A stretch of 64,000 bases of DNA from Gammaproteobacteria bacterium (GCA_009844085.1 VYCF01000055.1:54585-118584); one strand, 5' to 3'; shown: positions 19,626-28,574, numbered from the stretch's first letter. Numbers and translations are program-made. Notes: generated by a model not told the origin, from the letters alone.

Positions 19626-20627
19626 TCAATTCTGATCCGCGCTGATCGTCCGGCGCTGCATGGCGATCCAGACGAAGGCCGGTGCGCCAAAAAGAGCCGC
19701 GACCACGCCGAGTTTCAGTTCGATATCGGTTGGCAGCAAACGTACGCCGATATCGGCCAGCACCAGGATCAGTCCGGCAAGCAAGGCCGAAGGAATGAGG
19801 GAGCGGGCCGGATCGTAATTGACCAGCGGCCGCACGATATGGGGCGTAACGATACCGACGAAGCCGATCGTTCCGGCAAGCGCCACGGCGCCGCCGGTGG
19901 CAAGGCCCGTACCGGCCACCACCAGTAGCCGCTGCCGTCGCAGATCGAGACCGACGCCGGCTGCCGCTTCGTCACCCAGGGTCAGCGCCGTCAATCCCTT
20001 GCGCACTGCATACAAAATGAACAGGCCCACTGCAATGAACGGTGCGGAGAATGCAATATCGGGGAAACTCCGATTGGCTACCGAACCCAGCATCCAGTTG
20101 ATCATGTCGGCCAGCGAAAAAGGATTCGGGGCGAGGTTCATCAACAGGCTCATGGCCGCGCCGGCGAAACTCGACAGGCCGACGCCGATCAGAATCAGGG
20201 TAACGATGGAAGAAGTCCGGATAGCGGCAGCCGCGATCAGCATGGTGGCAAGCAGCGCGCCCGCTACTGCGGCAAGCGGCACCAGCCATGCGCTGAGCGC
20301 TACGAGGCCATAATACAAGGTAAAAGTCGCGCCGAGGGCGGCGGACGCGGAGACGCCCAGTACGCCGGGTTCAGCCAGCGGGTTGCGCAACAGGCCCTGC
20401 AACGCCGCGCCGCTTCCGCCCAGCGCCAGTCCGACAACGAAGGCCGCAAGTGCGCGAGGCAGGCGAATCTGCCAGACGACCGTGCGGTCGGCGGCGTCCG
20501 CCATGCCGGCCAGCGCAGCCAGCACCCGCGGCAGTTCCATCGGTGTCGAGCCCAGCAGCAAAGCGCCGAAAATCGCCAGCAGACTGGCCAGGGCCAATGC
20601 CGGGATCAACAGCGCTCGCACCGTCAT
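19626..20627 (-). CDS. btuC: vitamin B12 ABC transporter permease (FecCD family)
   Basis: 333 residues from ATG 20627, overlapping the btuF stop by ATGA; a longer N-terminus would run into btuF. About ten TM segments, with the FecCD hallmarks LPRALAAFVVGLALGGSGAA, LLRNPLAEPGVLGVSA, the coupling-loop region LGDEAAAGVGLDLRR, and GIVTPHIVRPLVNYD. It forms the inner-membrane channel for cobalamin. FecCD permeases also serve siderophores; the operon and riboswitch give the substrate. Confidence 0.9.
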   Translation of the reverse strand: MTVRALLIPALALASLLAIFGALLLGSTPMELPRVLAALAGMADAADRTVVWQIRLPRALAAFVVGLALGGSGAALQGLLRNPLAEPGVLGVSASAALGATFTLYYGLVALSAWLVPLAAVAGALLATMLIAAAAIRTSSIVTLILIGVGLSSFAGAAMSLLMNLAPNPFSLADMINWMLGSVANRSFPDIAFSAPFIAVGLFILYAVRKGLTALTLGDEAAAGVGLDLRRQRLLVVAGTGLATGGAVALAGTIGFVGIVTPHIVRPLVNYDPARSLIPSALLAGLILVLADIGVRLLPTDIELKLGVVAALFGAPAFVWIAMQRRTISADQN

Positions 20628-21454
20628 TGCGTGGCGCCCCGGGCCAAAGCTTCGACGGCATCGAGCAGGAACCATCCCCCGCAGGCGGTCCAGGCGCCTT
20701 GCAAGGGCACTACTTCACGATCCGCAAGTTGGGTGCGGGCGATGGGATGCCGCATGGCGCTCCAGGCATCCTGATGCGCGGCGCTGGCGCCGAAGGTTGC
20801 GAATGCGACCAGTTCGGGCGCTTCAAAGGCAAGCAATTCCAGGGGGATGGGGCGCCAGCCGGGGGTCTGCTGGAAGTTTTGCAGTCCCGCGGCGATAAGC
20901 ATTTCATGTACCAACGATCCGGGTCCCGTAGTGACGCCGCCGGGCGTCATGTATAAGGTCCGCGATTCCGGCCCTGATTCGGGCAGGCTTGCGAGCCGCT
21001 GCCGGGTTTCTTCGATCACCGCCTGACCCCGCTCGGGCTCGTCGAGGCCTGCTGCGACATCTGCCATTACGGACATCACCTCGTCAATCGTGTTCGCGTT
21101 GCCGACATTGAGTACGGCGACGCCGGCCCGGGCATAAAAGGCCGCCGCGTTCGGGCCGCCGCCATACGAGCGAACCACCAGGTCCGGTCCCAGCACGAGC
21201 ACGTCCTCGGCGACCGGCCGCACCGTCGGCATGCCGGCGGCCAAATCGCGCAGATAGGAGAACTCTCTCGCGGCGTCCCGGGAAAGAGCGAGTATGCGCT
21301 CGGGTTCGACGAGTTTGAGCACGTACTGGTCGGCGCAATAGTCCAGGCTCACGATTCGCATGGGCCGAAATTCACCCGCCTGCGGAACCGTTCGAAGTCC
21401 TTCGTCACAGGCGGCCAGCAAGAATGGCAAGCACGCCAGGATCTTTCTGACCAT
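20624..21454 (-). CDS. btuF: cobalamin-binding lipoprotein
   Basis: 276 residues from ATG 21454, with GAGG 6-9 nt upstream. Lipoprotein signal MVRKILACLPFLLAAC gives a lipobox ending at Cys16. The mature part is a class III periplasmic binding protein (helical-backbone): MRIVSLDYCADQYVL, DLVVRSYGGGPNA, AWTACGGWFLLDAVEAL. BtuF is normally a free periplasmic protein in E. coli; here it appears tethered. It hands B12 to BtuCD. Confidence 0.85.
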   Translation of the reverse strand: MVRKILACLPFLLAACDEGLRTVPQAGEFRPMRIVSLDYCADQYVLKLVEPERILALSRDAAREFSYLRDLAAGMPTVRPVAEDVLVLGPDLVVRSYGGGPNAAAFYARAGVAVLNVGNANTIDEVMSVMADVAAGLDEPERGQAVIEETRQRLASLPESGPESRTLYMTPGGVTTGPGSLVHEMLIAAGLQNFQQTPGWRPIPLELLAFEAPELVAFATFGASAAHQDAWSAMRHPIARTQLADREVVPLQGAWTACGGWFLLDAVEALARGATQ

Positions 21455-21462
21455 GGAGTTCC

Positions 21463-23310
21463 TCAAAACCGCATGCGGGCGCCGATGCTGCCGGAGCGCC
21501 CGGGAGTGCCATAACCGAGAATCTGCTGGTAGTGTTCGTCCAGCAGATTTTCCAGCCGGGCGAATATCTCCACCCGCTCGGAAATGCGATAGCGTCCGCT
21601 CAGGTCGAAGCGGGTCCAGTTACCGACGCTGACGCTCCTGTCCGGCTCGGAGCCGTTATGGCGCAACAGCAGCCGGCCCGAAAAGGCGCCTCCCGCATTG
21701 AAATCCAGGCTCAGGTCGCCGCTATGCCGGGGAATCCTGATCAGCGGGTCGCCGGCGCCGTCCGTAGCGTCGATGAAGGCGTAATTCGCGTTCAGTCTCA
21801 TCGAGGCGGATATTGCGATGCCGCCGTGTATCTCGACGCCGGTCGAATCGACCATCGCGATGTTCTCGTATCCGCCCCCGGCAAAAGAGAAGTTGATCAT
21901 GTTCTCGGTCGACTGGCTGAACGCGGTCAGGCCGAACAGCGCGCGACCGTCGTCGGCGGTCCATTCGAAGCCGGCATCGACCGCCGAAGACGATTCGGGC
22001 TTCAGGCCGGAATTCGGTTCGGTGGCGCCACAGCAAAAGAAAGTCGACTGGAACAGTGTCGGCGCCTTGAAGCCATTGCCCCAGCTTGCCCGCAGGATGA
22101 GATTCGGATTCAGGTCGACGGCCGCGCCGAGGCGGGCGGTCAACTCCGAACCGAACCGTTCATGCCGGTCGGAACGCAATCCGCCGGTCAAGGTTACGTT
22201 GGCCGCGGGTTTGAATTCATGCACCGCGAACAGGCCGTCAATGGAAAGATCCTCGTTGGACGATTCGAGTTGCTCGCGCTCGGCGCCGAACGCCAGCGTA
22301 TTGCTTTCGTCAATGGACCAGGTGCCTTGATAGCGAAAGACCGCGCGCTGGCCTTCGGCGCTGAACGTGCTCGCTCCGGCGCTGAAATTCTGCCGGTCGA
22401 TAGCGGAATAACCTGTCAGGAACAGGTGTTCGAGCCTGCCGTCGAGGGCGGGCAAAGTCAGCGAGACATTGGCAGTGATTTCTTCGGCTTCGCTGTTTTC
22501 ATCGCCGTCGGCGACGCTGCCCTGGGCGCCGAAACTGAAACTGTCGAAATCCGAATCCGACGTCGTGGTCAGCAGATTCGCCTGCAAGCGCATTCCTCCG
22601 GAGAGATCGAGGCCGCCTTTCGCCGACAGGCTGCGCGACTCGAAACCGTCCTTTTCGCTGTTGCCGTTGGCTTCGTCGGCCTTCGAGATACCGTCGCTGG
22701 ACATGACTGTTCCCGACAGCCGAAAATCCCCGGCCTCGCCGGCATGACCGACGGACGCTCCGCCGTGGCGCGTTGCAAAAGAGCCATAGTCCGCGTACAC
22801 GCTGCCGCTGGTTCCAGGCTCTGGCTGGCTTGTAACGATGGAAACAACTCCACCGATCGCGTCCGAGCCCCAAAGCGAAGATTGCGGCCCTTTCAGAATC
22901 TCGATGCGTTCGATCAAACCGCTGTCGAAGCGGGCGAAATTGTAGCCTCCGCCAGGGCTTGACGGATCGTTGACCGGCACCCCGTCCACGAGTACGAGAG
23001 TCTGCTCGCTGGCTGCGCCGCGGATGCGAACGCTTGCCAGTCCGCCGAAAGCCCCGTTCTGGTTTATCGTGACGCCGGGCGCCGCGGCCAGAGCGTCGAC
23101 CGCGAAATTGAAACCGAGCGCTTCCAGTTCCCCGGAATCTATTATGCTGACGCTCGTTCCGCTTTCGGCGGCGAGTTGGCCGAGGCGTGTGCCTTCGACC
23201 ACAATCTCTTCGATGGCCTCGCCGGCACCGGCTGTCCCGGCCTGGGCGAAAACGGGTGGATGAAAGAGTGGAGCGATTATTGCCCCGACCGATGTACGGA
23301 AAATTCGCAT
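21463..23310 (-). CDS. btuB: TonB-dependent vitamin B12 receptor
   Basis: 615 residues from ATG 23310, preceded by AAGGAGAGCC; this start gives a signal peptide ending near VFAQAG. Plug domain near 30-160 with a TonB-box-like EEIVVEGTR, SVRIRGAASEQTLVLVDGVP and RIEILKGPQSSLWGSDAIGG. The barrel ends SGSIGARMRF with a terminal Phe. E. coli BtuB is almost the same length. First gene of the operon, about 170 nt downstream of the cobalamin riboswitch. Carries cobalamin (possibly cobinamide) across the outer membrane. Confidence 0.9.
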   Translation of the reverse strand: MRIFRTSVGAIIAPLFHPPVFAQAGTAGAGEAIEEIVVEGTRLGQLAAESGTSVSIIDSGELEALGFNFAVDALAAAPGVTINQNGAFGGLASVRIRGAASEQTLVLVDGVPVNDPSSPGGGYNFARFDSGLIERIEILKGPQSSLWGSDAIGGVVSIVTSQPEPGTSGSVYADYGSFATRHGGASVGHAGEAGDFRLSGTVMSSDGISKADEANGNSEKDGFESRSLSAKGGLDLSGGMRLQANLLTTTSDSDFDSFSFGAQGSVADGDENSEAEEITANVSLTLPALDGRLEHLFLTGYSAIDRQNFSAGASTFSAEGQRAVFRYQGTWSIDESNTLAFGAEREQLESSNEDLSIDGLFAVHEFKPAANVTLTGGLRSDRHERFGSELTARLGAAVDLNPNLILRASWGNGFKAPTLFQSTFFCCGATEPNSGLKPESSSAVDAGFEWTADDGRALFGLTAFSQSTENMINFSFAGGGYENIAMVDSTGVEIHGGIAISASMRLNANYAFIDATDGAGDPLIRIPRHSGDLSLDFNAGGAFSGRLLLRHNGSEPDRSVSVGNWTRFDLSGRYRISERVEIFARLENLLDEHYQQILGYGTPGRSGSIGARMRF

Positions 23311-23479
23311 TTCCGGCTCTCCTTGCGCCGCGAACACCGTCACGACGCGCATTAACGACATTTTCTTCAAGCCGGGGCTCCCGCACCCGGTCTCAAACTC
23401 TTTGGTGTCGTTACTGGGAAAGCCTGCGAAGCGCATTCTTTCCGCCTGCGGAAGACAGATCCCGGTCTTCGGGCGAACG

Positions 23480-23672
23480 ACGCGATGGCAGGTCTCCTGG
23501 CTTACCGATCAGCACTTGCGACCGCCTTCCCGGAGCACGCTCCAGTGGCATTCAGGCCGGAAATTCCCGGTTTACAGTTGCGGGCACAGCCACGGATTCT
23601 CACCGTGTTCCCAATGCCGCCGAGGCCGGCGGCTCCATCTGCCCGGCAGTGTGCCGGGCTCACCTGAGATAG
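23480..23672 (-). promoter_or_regulatory. cobalamin riboswitch (minus strand, upstream of btuB)
   Basis: Read on the minus strand the leader contains, in order, AGGTGAGCCCGG with a hairpin (23641-23659), GGGAACACGGTGAGAATCCG, a CCCGCAACTG segment, GAATGCCACTGG, GGGAAGGCGG, and the B12-box element AAGCCAGGAGACCTGCC (about 23487-23503). These are the conserved core elements of adenosylcobalamin-type riboswitches in the expected order. It should lower expression of btuBFCD-cobQ-cbiB-cobC when B12 is plentiful. Outer limits are approximate. The 170 nt to btuB probably hold the expression platform, which I could not delimit. Confidence 0.95.
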
Positions 23673-23793
23673 TCAACCGCTTGAAAGGATGCGCTAATGA
23701 AAGCCATTGAATGCTTGACCACAGGGTGCGGATGAGGCACTCTGGTGCAACGAGGAACACATTGCAGCAATTTGCGTCACTGGGTTAAACGAA

Positions 23794-23976
23794 TTGGCAG
23801 CGAACCATAGGGTCAGCGTGAATCTGACCAAACAAGAGTATCAGGATCTGGCCGGCTTGGCAGAGAAATATAGAGTATCCATGGCTTGGCTAAGCCGGCA
23901 GGCCATCTCAGACTACGTGGAGCGGCATCGGAATGAACCGATTCAACTCCCATTACCACTGAGCAGGGAGAGGTGA
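23794..23976 (+). CDS. small ribbon-helix-helix-like protein ahead of a restriction-modification locus
   Basis: 60 residues from TTG 23794 (GTG 23818 is an alternative; no clear ribosome site for either). HRVSVNLTKQEYQDLAGLAE followed by YRVSMAWLSRQAISDYVE resembles a CopG/MetJ-type strand-helix-helix DNA-binding fold. Its stop overlaps the methyltransferase start by 4 nt (GTGA), so the two are co-translated. It may control the restriction-modification operon in the way C proteins do elsewhere (inference). Confidence 0.55.
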   Translation: MAANHRVSVNLTKQEYQDLAGLAEKYRVSMAWLSRQAISDYVERHRNEPIQLPLPLSRER

Positions 23977-25130
23977 GATTGGTTAGAACGGTAATTGATC
24001 TGTTTTGCGGCGCCGGAGGTCTTTCAGAGGGTTTCCGGCAGGCTGGATTCTCTGTCTTGGCCGGCAATGACTTTAACGAGTACGCGGGCGAGACATTTGA
24101 GGCGTCTCATGACGGCGCGAAGTTTCTGCGTGGGCCAATCGAAGACATATCGGTTGGGGATTTCCTTGACGCCACAGGATTGCAGGTAGGCGATCTGGAT
24201 TGTTTGATCGGTGGCCCCCCATGCCAGGCATTCAGTGTCTATAACCATCAGCGTGGCTTGCACGACAAGCGTAGCGATCTCTTCAAGGAGTATCTGCGCT
24301 GCGTTGAAGGACTAAGGCCCAAGTGGGTAGTAATGGAGAACGTGACCGGTATCACGTCCGCAGGTGGCGGGCAGGCTGTCCGCGAAATTCTGCGCCGGCT
24401 GAATTTGTTGGGCTATGAAGTAGAAACACGAATCCTCCGGGCCGAGGAATACGGAGTGCCCCAGGAAAGACGGCGAATGTTCTTTGTCGGCAATCGATTG
24501 GGACTTCCCATATTATGGCCATATGCAACACATGGCCCTGGCAAGCTGCCATTTGTGACAGTGAAAGAGGCTTTAAGCGACTTGCCGGAATTGGCGAATG
24601 GAGAAGACCCGGGAATCCAGATGTACCGGACGCATGCTCTCTCAAAGTACCAGAGTAAATTAAGAGGGAAATCCAATCTGGTTCACAATCACGCAGCTCC
24701 GAGGCTCGCACAGATTAATCTGGAACGAATGAAGCATATACGGCAGGGGGGGAGTTGGCGCGATGTGCCAGTTGACCTGCTGCCACAGGGAATGAAGCGC
24801 GCCCGCCGCTGCGATCACACTAAACGTTATGGCAGGCTTCATCCCGATGGGCTTTCAAGCACGGTATTAACAAAGTGTGATATCCACTGGGGCGCTTTCA
24901 TCCACCCCGAACAAGACCGGTCGCTAACTGTACGAGAAGCCGCAAGACTTCAGTCATTTCCAGACTGGTTCGTTTTCGCAGGCCCTCGAACCGAGCAGTT
25001 TGTCCAGGTAGGGAATGCCGTTCCACCACTTGTCGGAGCAAAGATTGCCGAAGCGGTCATGGAAGCAGCAGACTCCCAAATCGGATATTCGCCGAGTGCA
25101 AATACTAAGGAATTAGCTCTTGCCGTATAG
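23973..25130 (+). CDS. DNA (cytosine-5-)-methyltransferase
   Basis: 385 residues from GTG 23973. C5-methyltransferase motifs in order: I (DLFCGAGGLSEGF, 9-21), IV with catalytic Cys84 (GGPPCQAFS), VI (VMENVTG), VIII (RRRMFFVGNR), a target-recognition region about 220-300, IX (REAARLQSFPDWFVF) and X (QVGNAVPPLVGAKIA). It methylates cytosine at C5 in an unknown site, protecting DNA from the nuclease that overlaps its end. The downstream Vsr gene fits a 5-methylcytosine modification. Base composition is lower in GC than flanking operons, suggesting transfer. Confidence 0.93.
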   Translation: MRLVRTVIDLFCGAGGLSEGFRQAGFSVLAGNDFNEYAGETFEASHDGAKFLRGPIEDISVGDFLDATGLQVGDLDCLIGGPPCQAFSVYNHQRGLHDKRSDLFKEYLRCVEGLRPKWVVMENVTGITSAGGGQAVREILRRLNLLGYEVETRILRAEEYGVPQERRRMFFVGNRLGLPILWPYATHGPGKLPFVTVKEALSDLPELANGEDPGIQMYRTHALSKYQSKLRGKSNLVHNHAAPRLAQINLERMKHIRQGGSWRDVPVDLLPQGMKRARRCDHTKRYGRLHPDGLSSTVLTKCDIHWGAFIHPEQDRSLTVREAARLQSFPDWFVFAGPRTEQFVQVGNAVPPLVGAKIAEAVMEAADSQIGYSPSANTKELALAV

Positions 25131-25938
25131 GCCCGATTCGTATATCGCCGAGGTACTGGGCAGACCTGCACTGGAAAGCTTCGATCCGGGTGCTGAAGAA
25201 TTTTATTGTCCCTTTGTCGGGGGAGCTTGTACGAAGCGTAGCACTTCGCTCTCCGAACCCTACCCGGTATGTTCGATATATAAGCGGGACATGCAGATAT
25301 GCGTCTGCCCGAAGCGATTTCAACAAGTCAACTTTCTGAAGGATGTGGTTCGTCATTGCTGGCCCGGTGAGAAACCGTCCAGGATCAAGGCTGTAAGGGA
25401 AGTCAAGATGAAGGGATTCGGCAATGTGGATTTTGTTATTGCCGATATGCTGGAAAATGGAGAAGTTGACCAATTCCTGTCCGTTGAATTACAAGCAATC
25501 GATATCACCGGCACGGTGATGGATGCGTACAAGGCCTGGCGGGCGGGAACGGAACTGAAATCGAAGAAATCATATGGCCTGAATTGGAGTAACGTCTACA
25601 AGCGATACATTACGCAACTGATTCGCAAAGGCTATTTCCATCACCACTGGGGGACGAAAATAGTCGCTGTTATGCAAGACGCGGTATATGAATACATAAA
25701 GGAATGGGCGGACTTCATGCGGTCTTCGGACGTGAAGGAGGACAAGAACATAAATATAGTGTTCATGTCATACAAGTTTGAGGAAGACCCAAATGCCCCT
25801 GGATCCCAACGCTTTGTATTGTCCGAAGTCGAGGGAACCAGCCACGCCAACCTGCAGCAAGCCGTATTGTACAAGGATGCTCCCTCGCGCGATCAGTTTT
25901 GCGGGCATATACTGAAAGCGATGAACAGAACAAAATAA
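25120..25938 (+). CDS. NotI-like type II restriction endonuclease (Cys-motif, PD-(D/E)XK)
   Basis: 272 residues from TTG 25120, overlapping the methyltransferase by 11 nt. An N-terminal Cys cluster (Cys30 in CPF, Cys37, Cys51, Cys63 in VCPKRF, with extra Cys61) resembles the iron-binding fold of NotI. A nuclease core follows: Asp104 (GNVDFVIAD) and Glu123-x-Gln125 (SVELQAID), the E-x-Q variant of the PD-(D/E)XK motif also seen in NotI. About 110 residues shorter than NotI. Placement directly after a C5 methyltransferase and before vsr supports a restriction enzyme. The recognition site cannot be read from sequence. Assignment comes from motif memory, not a search. Confidence 0.72.
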   Translation: MPYRPDSYIAEVLGRPALESFDPGAEEFYCPFVGGACTKRSTSLSEPYPVCSIYKRDMQICVCPKRFQQVNFLKDVVRHCWPGEKPSRIKAVREVKMKGFGNVDFVIADMLENGEVDQFLSVELQAIDITGTVMDAYKAWRAGTELKSKKSYGLNWSNVYKRYITQLIRKGYFHHHWGTKIVAVMQDAVYEYIKEWADFMRSSDVKEDKNINIVFMSYKFEEDPNAPGSQRFVLSEVEGTSHANLQQAVLYKDAPSRDQFCGHILKAMNRTK

Positions 25939-25949
25939 AATCTACGGAA

Positions 25950-26363
25950 ATGATCGACCGGATTTCCCCAGAGGCCCGCAGCGCCAACATGCGGGCCATA
26001 AGAAGCACTGGAATGAAACCTGAGATGGTGGTCCGCAAACTGGCCCACCGTCTGGGTTACCGATTCAGATTACACCGGCATGATTTGCCGGGCCGGCCTG
26101 ACCTCGTATTCCCGGGCAGAAAGAAAATCATTTTCGTCCATGGTTGTTTCTGGCACCAGCATTCAAAAATTGGGTGCAAGCTTTCTCGTACTCCCAAGTC
26201 CAATCAAGAATATTGGCTTCCAAAACTTGAGAGAAATGCAAGGAGAGACAAAGAGAAACTGGAAATGCTGGAAGAATTGGGATGGGATGTTCTGGTGGTT
26301 TGGGAGTGTAGTACGAAAGACGAAATCGAACTGATAAAGATTCTGAACGAGTTCCTGGACTAA
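25950..26363 (+). CDS. vsr: very short patch repair endonuclease
   Basis: 137 residues from ATG 25950. With this start the numbering falls into register with E. coli Vsr: Glu25, catalytic Asp51 (GRPDLVF), His64, Cys66, His69 and His71 (FVHGCFWHQH), with later Zn ligands Cys76 and Cys120. It nicks T:G mismatches arising from deamination of 5-methylcytosine, limiting mutation at sites made by the neighbouring C5 methyltransferase. Starts 11 nt after the nuclease stop, as last gene of the operon. Confidence 0.94.
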   Translation: MIDRISPEARSANMRAIRSTGMKPEMVVRKLAHRLGYRFRLHRHDLPGRPDLVFPGRKKIIFVHGCFWHQHSKIGCKLSRTPKSNQEYWLPKLERNARRDKEKLEMLEELGWDVLVVWECSTKDEIELIKILNEFLD

Positions 26364-26413
26364 AATCGGACTTCAGATTGTTCGAATCGGCTTTCGATTC
26401 TGGCAGGCCAGCT

Positions 26414-26632
26414 TCAATACTCGCCAAATCGGCGTTCAAGCTTGTCGAACCGGCGTTCGATCAGGGATTCGATTTGACCTAATTGCTCCATAGTTTGAAG
26501 CTGATTCGTCGACATTTCTTGACGAATCGTGGTCGATCCAGTGTCGATGCGGTATTGTAGATACAAGGCGAAAACGAGCAAGCCTATGGTGACAAAAGAA
26601 TTTTCTTTCGCGAGCGAGATGAGTTCATGCAT
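26414..26632 (-). CDS. small single-TM coiled-coil protein, unknown
   Basis: 72 residues from ATG 26632, with AGGA about 10 nt upstream. One predicted TM near residues 12-28 (SFVTIGLLVFALYLQY), then a helical, Gln/Glu/Arg-rich tail with RRFDKLERRF that could form a coiled coil. Convergent with vsr. Unrecognised; it could be a genuine small membrane protein or a chance frame, but the ribosome site and TM/helix layout favour a gene. Confidence 0.45.
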   Translation of the reverse strand: MHELISLAKENSFVTIGLLVFALYLQYRIDTGSTTIRQEMSTNQLQTMEQLGQIESLIERRFDKLERRFGEY

Positions 26633-26691
26633 GATTGGAAGTCCTTTCTCCGACTATCGGAGATTACGCTATCACCGGCTTCGCCGACGGT

Positions 26692-26712
26692 CAAAATTTC
26701 GGGAAAATTTTG
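26692..26712. repeat. 8-bp perfect hairpin with 5-nt loop
   Basis: Arms 26692-26699 and 26705-26712 are exact reverse complements (CAAAATTT / AAATTTTG). It lies 59 nt beyond the end of the minus-strand DAACS symporter gene. The A/T-rich stem lacks a following U-run, so terminator function is doubtful. Confidence 0.3.
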
Positions 26713-26770
26713 CACACGTACTCGCGCCGTAGGCGGTACCCGCAGTTTGGGTGCGCTTTTCGGCGTATGA

Positions 26771-28027
26771 TTAAGACACGGAAAGCTGGTCGTAGACTTC
26801 CTCGTCGAATTCGTCCTCCCATTTCGCCACCATGGTGGAAACCGCCAGATCGCCGCATACGTTTACCAGCGTGCGCCACATGTCCAGCGGGCGGTCGAAG
26901 GCCAGGATAAAGCCGACCACTACGGCGATCTGCTCCGGCGCCATGCCGAAAGTTTCCATGACCACGGCCATGAGGAACAGCGAACCGCTCGGCACCGTGG
27001 GCGTCGCGATGGAAACCAGCGCTCCCGTGAGAACGATCACTACGTAGTCGGCCATGGTCAGATCGAAGCCGAATACCTGGGCGCCGAAAATCGAAACGAT
27101 GGCGACGTAGACCGCGGTGCCGTCCATATTGACCGTCGCGCCGACGGGCAGCACCGTCGAAGCCACGACCGGGCGAACGCCGAGATTGTTCTCGGCGACG
27201 GTCAGGGAGACCGGCAAGGTGGAGGTGCTCGATGAAGTGGAGAACGCCACCAGCAGCGCTTCCCGAATGCCGAGAATGAACTTGAGCGGGGACAGCTTCA
27301 GAGAGAAGCGCAGGATCAGTGCGCCGTAAACCACGATCATCTGAATCAGGCTGCCGATGAGCAAGGCGGCTGCCACTGCGAAGACGTCCAGAAACGCGGT
27401 AAGGCCAAGCGTTCCCGAGACCCAGGCGATCAGCGCGAACACGCCGAAAGGCGCGACTTCAAGCACCCAGCCCGTAATGCGCAGGACTACCGAAACGCCG
27501 ACATCGAGCAAGTCCGTGACGGGCCTGGCTGACTCGCCGACGGCAATCAGGCCGATGCCGAGCAGCACGGCGAAGAAGATTGTTGCCAGCACATTGCCTT
27601 CAGCCAGGGCGGCAATGGGGTTGGCCGGGATGATGGACATCAGTCGTTCGGCGATCGGTACGGCTTCCTGCACCGTGCCGGGTACGGCATTCGACAGGTC
27701 GGCGCCTGCGCCCGGCTGCATGATGACCGCCAGCGCCACGCCGATGCTGATGGCGACAATGGATGTCGCCAGAAACAGTAACACGGTCTTGACGCCAAGT
27801 GAGCCCAGCTTGGACGGGTCGCCCATCGACGCAACGCCGCTGATCACGGTGAGGAACACGATCGGGACGATCAGCATGCGGATCAGGCGTATGAACAGAT
27901 CGCCCAGCCACAAGATGCTTTCCGCCCCCGGTCCCCAGAACGAGCCGACGATTACGCCAAGCACCATGGCGCCGACGATTCTCTTCCACAATGCGATCCT
28001 GAACCAGGCAGCGAGGGCATTGGCCAT
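26771..28027 (-). CDS. dicarboxylate/amino acid:cation symporter (DAACS family)
   Basis: 418 residues; ATG 28027 is preceded by AAGGAG at ideal spacing. Hydrophobic throughout, about eight TMs plus hairpins. Hallmarks: the serine-rich hairpin AFSTSSSTSTLPVSL, the NMDGTAVYVAIVSIFGAQ segment and the C-terminal DRPLDMWRTLVNVCGD, as in GltP/DctA/SstT transporters. Imports glutamate, aspartate, C4-dicarboxylates or similar with Na+ or H+; the exact substrate is not resolvable. A 53-bp repeat copy lies in its upstream region. Confidence 0.9.
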   Translation of the reverse strand: MANALAAWFRIALWKRIVGAMVLGVIVGSFWGPGAESILWLGDLFIRLIRMLIVPIVFLTVISGVASMGDPSKLGSLGVKTVLLFLATSIVAISIGVALAVIMQPGAGADLSNAVPGTVQEAVPIAERLMSIIPANPIAALAEGNVLATIFFAVLLGIGLIAVGESARPVTDLLDVGVSVVLRITGWVLEVAPFGVFALIAWVSGTLGLTAFLDVFAVAAALLIGSLIQMIVVYGALILRFSLKLSPLKFILGIREALLVAFSTSSSTSTLPVSLTVAENNLGVRPVVASTVLPVGATVNMDGTAVYVAIVSIFGAQVFGFDLTMADYVVIVLTGALVSIATPTVPSGSLFLMAVVMETFGMAPEQIAVVVGFILAFDRPLDMWRTLVNVCGDLAVSTMVAKWEDEFDEEVYDQLSVS

Positions 28028-28043
28028 GAGTGTCTCCTTGCAA

Positions 28044-28096
28044 GTCGAAGCGCGGCTAATATCAAGACTTGGGGCAAGACTATAGGACTTGGGGCG
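28044..28096. repeat. direct repeat copy 1 (53 bp)
   Basis: Shares a 14-bp block (GTCGAAGCGCGGCT) and a 24-bp block (GGCAAGACTATAGGACTTGG continuing GGCG) with copy 2 at 30042-30092, same orientation, with a short divergent middle and a 2-nt indel. It begins 17 nt upstream of the DAACS start codon. On the minus strand it contains TATAGT, a possible -10 element. The two copies bound a 1.95-kb segment. Confidence 0.85.
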
Positions 28097-28232
28097 AAGG
28101 GACCAGCCTGCGGACGGCGGCGGAATGCCGCAATAACTGTTTGCACTAGCTCGAACGTGCTAGCATTCGCACCATTACCAAGCATAGATTGGTGAATGGA
28201 CCGAAGGATGCACGGGTCAGAGGCGCTAAGCG

Positions 28233-28544
28233 ATGAGCAATGACGGATGGAAAGAATGGGTACCAGTCGCCGGAGTCTCTTTCGGCGCGGTTGCCGCGGC
28301 AGCCGCGCTGGTTTTGGCTACGACCACGATAACGAACTCTATCGTATCCGGCATTAGGGACGATGTGTGGGAAAACAGCCTACAGATCGAGGCAATGGAC
28401 TTGCGCATTCAGCAAATGCAATCGGACTTGGCGGATTTTCGGCTTGAAACCGCGCTTAGTCTGCAACGCATCGAATTGCAGCTTCAGCAAGTTATCCACG
28501 GTGACGATCTTGAGTCCCCTGAGGGCGTAGCTCAATCCAACTAA
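28233..28544 (+). CDS. small membrane-anchored coiled-coil protein, unknown
   Basis: 103 residues; ATG 28233 with GAGG about 10 nt upstream. One TM near 12-36 (GVSFGAVAAAAALVLATTTI), then a helical region (about 45-90) rich in Gln, Leu and acidic residues (MDLRIQQMQSDLADFRLE), suggesting a coiled coil on one face of the membrane. No family recognised. It lies in the direct-repeat-bounded segment, 30 nt before another unknown gene in the same direction. Its layout (N-terminal TM, coiled-coil tail) resembles the small protein at 26414-26632. Confidence 0.55.
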   Translation: MSNDGWKEWVPVAGVSFGAVAAAAALVLATTTITNSIVSGIRDDVWENSLQIEAMDLRIQQMQSDLADFRLETALSLQRIELQLQQVIHGDDLESPEGVAQSN

Positions 28545-28574
28545 CCGCCTGTTAGCATTAAAGGATAGGAGTAG

